Shown here piece after piece: positions 55,970 to 64,000 of a stretch of DNA of 64,000 nt. The stretch is from Manduca sexta (taxonomy: Eukaryota; Arthropoda; Insecta; Lepidoptera; Sphingidae), in assembly GCF_014839805.1 (NCBI RefSeq), contig NC_051126.1:7944609-8008608 (forward strand). The letters are read 5' to 3'. How positions within the stretch are numbered: the stretch's first letter is position 1; each line of letters opens with the position of its first letter. The notes beneath the pieces were generated by a model. It was not told where the DNA came from. It saw nothing but the letters and a program-made list of their open reading frames with translations, and did not search any database. A program made the position numbers and the translations under genes.

Positions 55970-58900
55970 CTGCAAAAAAGTAAAAACGGTTACTTTCCTT
56001 AAAGTTAAAAGCGACTGTTTAAAACCAAATATTTATTCAGAAAGAAAGTATGGTGCTTTTTGCGCTCCTATGTACTTTAATAATTATTACAATAATAAGC
56101 CGCGATAGGAATACTCATATACTCATATCAGTATATTCAATAGTCTAATACTCTTGACTTCTAACTTCTTCTTCTCTCTTGACTCTTGATCTATTTATAT
56201 ATTTTAAATAGATAATGTTATATATACAGTGAGGTGAAGGAACCTTTGAAGGACCATTTAATTTTAAAATCTTCATTAAATCGTTTCATGTAAAATGTAA
56301 AGGAAAACATTTGATTAAAATACAACTTATCACTAACTAGAAAAATAATTATAATAAAAGTATAAACAAATAATCGCAATACGTTCAGTACTACAACACA
56401 AAAAATTATGGATGATGGGCCTTGTTAGAAACCGAGGTTTCTTCGATCACTCTACCTTATTATTTAATTAAAAGTAATCGAAAATAAAGATTATACTTTG
56501 ACAATCAAACAATTTCAATATGCTTGTTGATTAGTCTGTTCATAATTCTGTATTGGACTTATATAGCCTTTCAAAATATTCTATTTTTAAGTAATTTGTA
56601 GCATCAAATTTTAAATTATCGGGTCAAGGATTTTAATGACTTAGATTAGAACGTACATCGTACATTATTATTTATTTATAATTGCTATAGTTCGCAAATT
56701 GCCTTGTTTGAGTATTTGCATGATTAATGGCTGGTCTAAATTGGATGAAATAAATAATTGTGTTAATTGAAGCCTTTAAATTATGATTAATTTTATAGAT
56801 TTTAAAAAACACACGGCGTAATATATGATATTAAAACTATTGCTGCAAATATAATAAATATTCAAGGTTTACGAATCCATTTAAATATTTAAACATAAAA
56901 GTTCAAGGGAAAGTGGTGTCTGTTACATAAATATACGAGACTGGAATGAAGACATATCGCCCAGCCCGACGAGTTTTATAATTTTTGTTTAAACAACTTT
57001 GTTTGGTGAAAGTAAAAGAGAATACCTACATAAATAATGTATTGGTTTCCAATATATTATGTACATAATATGTATATTATATAGAAATTGCGGTTAAAAG
57101 TTAATATGTAGTTTAGTTTACAAAATCATGTTTTAACTTACTATTGATAATATCAAAACAATTGAAAAATATAATAGGTAATAAGTAGGTAGTATTTGGC
57201 GGTGTATTATGCCTTTATATATTTAAGCTGATAAGTTACAGAAATAAATATCGGATGCACTCAACATTCATATTAAATATTTCTATTAAGAGAGATTTAC
57301 TTATATTTAGATATCGTGGTGTGTATAGAAATATTAAATATTTGCCCCAAGATTCAAAACTAACTCGAAGGACTGAGCATAACATAAGAAAAAATATCCT
57401 ACAATATCTTAATTTTATCTGATATTATAATTTATGAAAATAGAGCAAGCAAAACAAACTCACCCCTTCGACATTATCAGAGATCCATAATAAGATTCTT
57501 AACTTTAGTCTTGGAACCTATTATTTAACGGATTCAGTTAAACATAAATTATAGGTAAAAAAATAATTTTCTATATTAGTTCCAAAGTTGATTGGCATTT
57601 TTTACAAATCACCTTATATTTTACATGATAAAAAGTTTATCAGAAATGTTTGAAATAATTTGTTTCGTAGTGCCATTAATGCGCAATAAATAGCAAATAG
57701 GTACATGTTGTATTGAGTACTAATGATTATTACGCGATTATTCGGATTCCGAGACTAATTTGAAAGTTACAATTTACCTAATGATTTCTTATCTTTACGC
57801 GAAAGTTAGACATTTTCTATGTCTAACTTTAACTTTAACTTTAAAAGAATTTTTCGGATTTTAACGCGTTTTTTATATTATAATTTTCTCCCGACGTTTC
57901 AAAGACTTCGCAGCCTTCGTGGTTACGTGGCGGACTGAGGTGTTGGTCATCCGCAAAGACTTTGCGGAGAATCAGTTTTATTTTAATTACAATTTACGTA
58001 CCTATACCTATCTACCTACCTACACAGTACATTTAATCTATGTTACAACCTATGTTCAATGGTATAATTAATCCTGATAATTTAAATTATCACTTCTGAG
58101 TTACGAGGCTGTAGCTTCTTAATAATGCAAACGTTTCTATCTCATATTTCAACAAAATATAATAAAAATATACTTTAAATAAGACATATAAAATAATCCG
58201 TATAAGTTAGTTACACAATCAGAAAACAACTATATTTATTATTATTTTATAGTAAATTCTTTCTTAGATTTGAAAAAAAAATAGGGACTGTCTTTAAAAA
58301 TACTAAAATTTTTCTTCGTCTTACATTTTGTTAATAGTTGTATTGAGATGTTTTGTAAACAGTTTTAAGTTCCACTCCATTATTCATGGTAAAGTTAAGA
58401 GTTTTCAACGATAATAAACATTCTGTAGCTCGGTGAGTGTGACTGAAAATCCTTAATAAAATACATACCGGTGACAAGGATTCGAAACGCATAAAGTAGC
58501 TTAACATTCAAGTAACACAATTAACCAGGCTTAATGTAAATGAATTAATGGTTGAGTTTGTTGATTGAATTATTATTATATATACTTAGTTATTAATATA
58601 TACGTATTATTCCTATTGATTACAATGTACATCATTAAAAATTCGTTTCTAGTCCACTAGCTAATGCTATTTTGATAGTGCTTACAGCTTAGCGTAGCCT
58701 ATGTTAGAGGTGACAAATGAAGATAAAATACGTAAATATTAAGACACTCGTGTCGTATTGAGTAATATTAGCATTTATGCGTACTATTATTATTCTATCT
58801 GTTGCCGATGCAGTACGCGAGTGCTCTATCTTTTTCAAAAGAGAAATTGCGCTTTCATTTATGCATTTCATTTTCTCGTAATCATTTACTTAATGCAATT

Positions 58901-59244
58901 TAAATAGAATTACATTCATATAAATATTATTCAGCCATTCACTTCGATATGGCACATTAGGTATTAACTTTGTATTTTTTTTATAAAAATAAATAATATA
59001 ATAGGTAGAGTAATTATTAATTTATATTTTTTTTGAACAAGAAAAAAATATTTTTTTTATCATCAAATATACGTAAGTGATATATGCAATATATATTCTA
59101 AGTGGGGTATACAGTTATAGATAGAATTAGGCAAGTACGTGTATTTAAACGATATAGGATGCAACCCGTGACTACAAAATTGCATGTTATTTGACTATCA
59201 ATCTTATTTTTGAATAAATAGAATAGTATAATAGTACTACCAAC
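55970..59244. other. AT-rich DNA upstream of visible peroxidase exons
   Basis: Probably a 5' intron of the peroxidase gene: the first visible exon starts mid-codon after acceptor TTTTTTGCAG. No signal-peptide exon was found. A short inverted repeat (AGTTAGACA and complement, 57804-57830) and a repeat-like block at 57880-57980 with a Lepidoptera-repeat look (CGACGTTTCAAAGACTTCGC) are the only structures. Confidence 0.4.
57880..57980. repeat. Probable dispersed repeat fragment
   Basis: CCCGACGTTTCAAAGACTTC, then CGTGGTTACGTGGCGGACTG and a hairpin TCCGCAAAG/CTTTGCGGA, resembles a MITE-like lepidopteran repeat. The boundaries are unclear. Confidence 0.4.
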
Positions 59245-59600
59245 CTGCATGTCCCGGCTCTCGAACAGTCAAAGTCAAGTCAATCCTTAAGTCATAGTCA
59301 CAGTCATTTTGTCACTCACTTGTCACCCGTCATAATAGTCACACGTCTGTCATTATAGTGTTAAAGTGTTAAATATCAGTGTTCGTGTCAGTCTTAAAAA
59401 AGAAAAATAAATATTTTGAATGTGGAATGACTAGTTCGCGTCTTTGAATTTGACTGGTGGCAGTGCGCGTCGGAACGCCATTGCGTCCGCGCGGAACTGT
59501 TGCGGTGGGAGAGAAGCGCGCGCTGAAATACTACCACCACTTGACGGCATCGTTTCGTAATTAAAACATAAATGGCATGTGTTGACAAACATCGAAGCTT
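59245..59600 (-). promoter_or_regulatory. CpG-rich, TGAC-rich block, possible leader exon or promoter of the peroxidase
   Basis: GC-rich sequence at 59440-59560 stands in AT-rich DNA and is followed (minus direction) by 12 GTCA/TGAC words within 59268-59390 and a possible donor GCAG|GTTGGT at 59244. A short minus-strand frame from ATG 59549 (MPSSGGSISARASLPPQQF, stop near 59432) is too short to call. The arrangement would suit a 5' exon of the peroxidase, but no transcript evidence exists. Confidence 0.28.
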
Positions 59601-60061
59601 CTGAACGCGAAACTGTCTTTGATGATATGTATTGGAAACGAGTAATTTAATATTAGAAAAATATTCCTTTGAGTAGTAGAGTCTGCTACACTTAAGACGG
59701 ACCTAATCATGCATGCCATTATCCTATTTTATTTGAATGCGATGATTCTAAAAGGGATACACCTAAGGAACATAAAGTGAAGTACATCCCAGTGACTTCA
59801 TATACAATATCGCCTAGCATCTTTTGTCAATCGAAATTTGCAGTGCACCTTCCATATCACCGGCAACAACAAGGGACATTCACATTAAACCACAAATCAA
59901 AACTGAGTGGCCATAATAATCGGAATAAGATTGATGATGATTATTTTCGAATTATTAACGTTTAATCGTAAATAATGTTTGTAATTAAGAATAATAAACG
60001 GAATCGGAATGTGTAATCAATTGAGATGTTTTAATATAAACATTTATAATATATAATATAA
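59601..60061. other. Non-coding DNA, no feature seen
   Basis: No supported exon. The 62-codon plus frame at 59777-59965 has no family resemblance. Confidence 0.4.
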
Positions 60062-60325
60062 TAATATCAGGCCTGTATTATATACTTGTCCCACTATTGG
60101 TCACAGGCCTCATCTACAAAGAGGGTTTTAGGCTTTAGTCCATAACACTGGCCTAATTTAGTTTGGCAGACTTCACCTGCCTTCGAAATTCTCATGGAGA
60201 ACTCCTGAGGTATGCAGGTATTCTCACGATTTGCCTCATCGTAAAAGCAAGCGGTAACGAACAAATAATACACACATCACTTTTTATGACAGTCAGAGGT
60301 GTGTGCGAATTTAAGCATTTTGAAC
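60062..60325 (-). repeat. Dispersed lepidopteran repeat, copy 2
   Basis: Blocks match copy 1 (20.61-20.83 kb) in the same order and orientation, including CCTGTATTATATACTTGTCCCA and GCAGACTTCACCTGCCTTCG on the plus strand. The copy extends further, to about GACAGTCAGAGGTGTGTGCG. That region corresponds to the segment that in other copies precedes a tRNA-like B box. This suggests a SINE-type origin or 3' LINE/SINE chimera. It is strongly diverged. Confidence 0.6.
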
Positions 60326-62845
60326 TTGCAAATCTTCGTCTCGGCAGTCCGTTCCATTTCCAATTAGGTTATATATTATTATATATACCTATTATATAAA
60401 ACAGCATTTGAATGATGAGATGACGTTTACATAAATGCTATCTACTACATGGCTCTGCTCGGTCATCATTCGACAATGCCCAATAATAGCACATGCATTA
60501 TTGTCCTTTGAATCGGAACAAAACTATTAAATTATTGGTGCTTAGTAGTGACATATCGAACAAGAATTGAAAGCGGCAAAAAAAGCAGAGCTTACTCAAA
60601 TGGACTTCGTATAAATAAGAAAACAAGCATCTATAGTGGATTTGCTTTATCTGTTGTAGGCATAAATTCACAATAATGTATATTTTGTTTTATTTTCCTA
60701 CTCTGTGTTCTTAAAGTTGGAGGGATTTATTAACAGAATTTCTCATGACTTTCGCGTGTTAAAGCTATTCTCCCTTACTCCTTACATTACGGTTCTTGAT
60801 ATGAGATCATCAAAAAGATAATTAATGTTAACACATAATCTTTTATTTACTCATTTTGCTGAAATGCTTACAAGTTTCAACTCAAATATTATTTTTCCAG
60901 CAGCAGTAGTGATTTGAATCAACTTGTGTCGTCTGTATTTATAGTCTAATGACCCAAGACTCATTTCAGACGGTGCAGTCATAAATAAGAAATTATGACA
61001 CATACATGAATGATATATTTTTTAATACTATAATTATTTTGATTTGGATCGAGAATTTTGAAGATATAGTGATTCGATGTTCACAGAAAATTTATGTTTT
61101 TGAAATTGTCCACATTTAAGGCGCTGTAATTATTTTGAATACCTAATTTTAATTAATTATTTTATATGGCATGTTTATTGTATAATGGAATTGTAATTTA
61201 GTGTTAATGAAGAACATTCGTGTTTTTTTTATATTTACGTAAATAATCTTATAAAAACATTCTCGTTAACCTAATCAATATTCTAAATACGAAAATGGCA
61301 AAAAGGTAAATATAATTTAGTGTCATTTAATAATATTAACGCCAAATGTTTGGTAATATCTGATTAGGCTATTCGGATTATTAATCATAGCTCAGGTAAA
61401 ATAACACTAGTAGCTGTACCTTCTTAGTACTTATATCATTAATTTTGTTTCTATTTCGAACAATGACAGCAACCTTTAGACTGAAGATTCCGAAGGAGTG
61501 AAACTAGTGTTTGTTTTCTAGGTTATATTGTTACGATATTTTGTACATAAATTCAATATTAAGCAGTTTTAAAATCAGCGAAACAATTGACCTGAATAGC
61601 ATGACAAAACATCGCGTCGAATCTTTGTAAGCAATGAATTAGAACATTTATAGTCGTTTATTTTTCACTAACCTTCTAACTAAAGTTCAAGCAAATAAAC
61701 TGTTAGATTATTAGTCGAAAACATCACTATTTATTGTTACTGAAAAATTATAATAAATATTAAATATATTATATATAGATACAAGATGTCTTTTACAACA
61801 CGCAATTAAGTAAAAATTTAAAATTTTGTTTTAAATTTTTCTTAAAGCTAAATATCTCTATTCTTATATAGGCTTTCAAAGAACAGTTCTTTGAGTATAT
61901 ACCTTGCTCACATTGATTAAAACTTGTACTTCATCGTCACGTCGTTTAACATAAATAAATCTATTAATATCAATTACTTGTAACGTTAAGATTATACGTT
62001 TTATAAATAGTGCTAAATAACCGGATACAATTCTCATACTAAACGTGAAGTTAAGGTTCAAGGTGTATTGGGAAACTGTGTGACAGCATTCGACAATCTC
62101 CGTGCAACTGGCAAGGTAATGCTCATCACTGACCTATGAGGCTGTGCTATACTTAAACGCGATTAAAGTGACATTTGTGTCTACAAAGATCGTTAGGCCG
62201 AGGTTAGTTGCATCAGCTCATCTCAACGAGTGTTTAGATATCTAGTTTGTGAGTTTTTTAAATATCTATTTAAGCAACGTTGGCATAGTTGCAAGTTGTA
62301 TTTTGGAATAGCTACCACGCTAAGGCCTCTGTTGTCGATCTCCAATGATGATCTCAACATCAGCTCGAAGTCTGGACTTGTATTTGGCAAACCTTGCCTA
62401 CCTACATCTAACCTAACGTATCTAGCATGATATGCGTGGGTTACATCTCTGTCTACCCCTGAAAAGGCGTGATGGTATGTATTTATGTATTAAGAGAAGT
62501 TAATGGGACTGCATAGTTTTTTATTTCATCAACCTAAGTACTTGTTTGTTGACGCAAGCCTACAACAGTTCACTCGTCCGTAGAGATCTTTGTTACCACA
62601 TTATTGAAGTTGCATTAACATAATAAAAATTGGGAAAGAGCGATTCTTTGATTAAATTGAATTTGTCTCTTGACCTCGGATGCGGGTCGAGTCAGAAGCT
62701 ACTTTTCGCATGTTGCTACATCCCGAAAGTCATCACATGCCTATTACAATAAACTAGTAGTATTAAAGCATAAAATTATATTTGAAATATTTTTACAAGT
62801 TTTTTATTTCTATGTAATAATAATTTTACTAATTACTGTAACATA
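60326..62845. other. AT-rich non-coding DNA, no feature seen
   Basis: Stops are frequent in every frame and the 61-66 codon frames at 61876-62061 (-) and 62230-62430 (+) show nothing recognisable. Confidence 0.45.
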
Positions 62846-62872
62846 TCTATACTATTATATAAAGCTGAAGAG

Positions 62873-62924
62873 TTTGTTTGTTTGTTTGTTTGTTTGTTTG
62901 TTTGTTTGTTTGTTTGTTTGTTTG
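62873..62924 (+). repeat. (TTTG)n microsatellite in the Helitron
   Basis: Thirteen or so GTTT units follow the Helitron 5' end. They give an artificial Leu-Phe-Val-Cys frame. Confidence 0.95.
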
Positions 62925-62935
62925 AACGCGCTAAT

Positions 62936-63420
62936 CTCAGGAACTACCGGTCCAAATCGAAAAATTCTTTTTGCGTTGGATAGCCCTTTGTTCGTGGAGT
63001 GCTATAGGCTATATATCATCACGCTATACCCAATAGGAGCGGAGCAGTAATGGCTCATCTCAGGAAATACCGGTCCAAACTGAAAAATTCTTTTTGTGTT
63101 GGATAGCCCTTTGTTCGTGGAGTGCTATAGGCTATATATCATCACGCTATACCCAATAGGAGCGGAGCAGTAATGGCTCATCTCAGGAACTACCGGTCCA
63201 AACTGAAAAATTCTTTTTGCGTTGGATAGCCCTTTATTCCTGGAGTACTATAGGCTATATATCATCACGCTATACCCAATAGGAGCGGAGCAGTAATGGC
63301 TAATCTCAGGAACTACCGGTCCAAACTGAAAAAATCTTTTTGCGTTGGATAGCCCTTTGTTTCTGGAGTGCTATAGGCTATATATCATCACGCTATGACT
63401 AATAGGAGCGGAGCAGTAAT
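62936..63420 (+). repeat. Four tandem 123-bp units inside the Helitron
   Basis: CTCAGGAA(C/A)TACCGGTCCA recurs at 62936, 63059, 63182 and 63305, exactly 123 bp apart. Each unit contains TTGGATAGCCCTTT and GGCTATATATCATCACGC and ends AATAGGAGCGGAGCAGTAATG. The units differ at few sites, so the expansion is recent relative to the decayed repeats elsewhere. Confidence 0.93.
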
Positions 63421-63757
63421 GAAACATGTTGCAAAAACAGAGAAAAATTATTAGTTTTGAGAGCTTCCGTTGCCTGCGCTGCGTAAACGGTTAAAGTTAT
63501 GCAACAATGATGTATGACGGGATTGTTCCTCTTAAAAAGTTCTAAAAAATATATCATAAAACAAAGTCCCCCGCTGCATCTGTCTGGCCGAACGTGTTAA
63601 ACTCAAAAACTACCCAACGTATTAAGATGAAATTTGATGTGGAGACAGTTTGAGACCCTGGGAAGAACATAGGCTCCCGGGAAACTACTACTTTTATAAC
63701 GGAAAACTTTAGCCTGAAAAACTTTATAACGCGGGCGGAGCCGCGGGCAAAAGCTAG

Positions 63758-64000
63758 TTGTTTATAAAAAAATCGTGCTAATTTGGCGGTTTCCTAATGT
63801 GCGTAAAGAGACGGCAAATCGTGGTTCTTTGTGTCTGTCAATAATATTCATTAAAATGAGAGGCTAATCGATCAATTGATCTATAAATTTATTTGGAAAT
63901 AAATAATAAACATAAATCAAGTGCAATCACATAATGTTTTAAAAATTATACTTAAAAAAAAACTAAGCAATATGATTGTAACATGATAATATAAGTTGTG
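63758..64000. other. AT-rich flank, no feature seen
   Basis: The last bases of the window contain no recognisable element. Confidence 0.5.

Larger units (their letters stand above)
62846..63757 (+). mobile_element. Non-autonomous Helitron (911-912 bp)
   Basis: It starts TCTATACTATTATATAAAGC and ends CTAG at 63754-63757. A hairpin CGCGG-GCGGAG-CCGCG at 63730-63745 lies eight bases before the end. It is inserted between A (62845) and T (63758), with no target duplication. These are the defining features of Helitrons, which move by rolling-circle replication using Rep/helicase supplied in trans. The interior has a TTTG microsatellite and four tandem 123-bp units and no transposase frame. Confidence 0.85.

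Noticed and set aside
62670..63050. 126-codon frame with a Leu-Phe-Val-Cys run
   Set aside because: The run is the TTTG microsatellite of a Helitron, not a protein.
62936..63420. CRISPR-like direct repeats
   Set aside because: The 123-bp units are contiguous without unique spacers and lie in a Helitron in a eukaryotic genome.

Overview
This window looks like AT-rich nuclear DNA from an insect, most likely a moth or butterfly. Genes are split by small to large GT-AG introns. The two main multi-exon proteins are typical arthropod families. The intergenic DNA carries repeats I recognise as characteristic of Lepidoptera: tRNA-headed SINEs, a non-autonomous Helitron, CAGTGGCGAA-type MITEs and a decayed CR1/Jockey-type LINE. 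The order-level assignment rests on recognition by eye and was not tested by a search.

Layout. 1-22.9 kb holds no coding exon that I can support. It contains SINE and Helitron remnants, two short CpG-rich patches (9.64-9.74 and 15.23-15.42 kb) that could be promoters or leader exons, and a ~3.7 kb frameshifted non-LTR retrotransposon (10.45-14.2 kb). 22.9-41.4 kb (+ strand) is the 3' part of the non-muscle myosin II heavy chain gene (zipper). Twenty-three constitutive exons with consistent phases encode about 1,846 residues, running from the early motor domain to the stop codon. Only the first ~110 residues are missing. A 24-bp cassette microexon is likely in loop 1. One rod intron contains a 71-codon ORF that is either a nested gene or an alternative 3' terminal exon. 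41.4-47 kb is the zipper 3' UTR and repeat-rich intergenic DNA.

47.4 kb (- strand) carries a lone first coding exon of a THAP-type zinc-finger protein. 48.5-49.5 kb (+ strand) is a complete single-exon inositol monophosphatase with all metal ligands and an optional mitochondrial-like leader. 50.8-56.0 kb (- strand), convergent with it, is a ten-exon animal haem peroxidase missing its extreme N-terminus, with a very long Thr/Asp/Lys/Asn-rich tail. 56-62.8 kb is AT-rich with one repeat of the 20.6-kb family and a CpG-rich, TGAC-rich patch at 59.25-59.6 kb that might be the peroxidase leader or promoter. 62.85-63.76 kb is a Helitron with a TTTG microsatellite and four tandem 123-bp units.

The genes do not form a pathway: actomyosin contractility, inositol phosphate recycling and extracellular peroxidation are independent neighbours. 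No CRISPR, operon or prokaryote-like system is present. The most interesting unexplained items are the in-frame terminal exon or nested ORF in the zipper intron, the loop-1 microexon, the 39-bp hairpin between the convergent genes and the cluster of perfect TGACGTCA sites upstream of the inositol monophosphatase.
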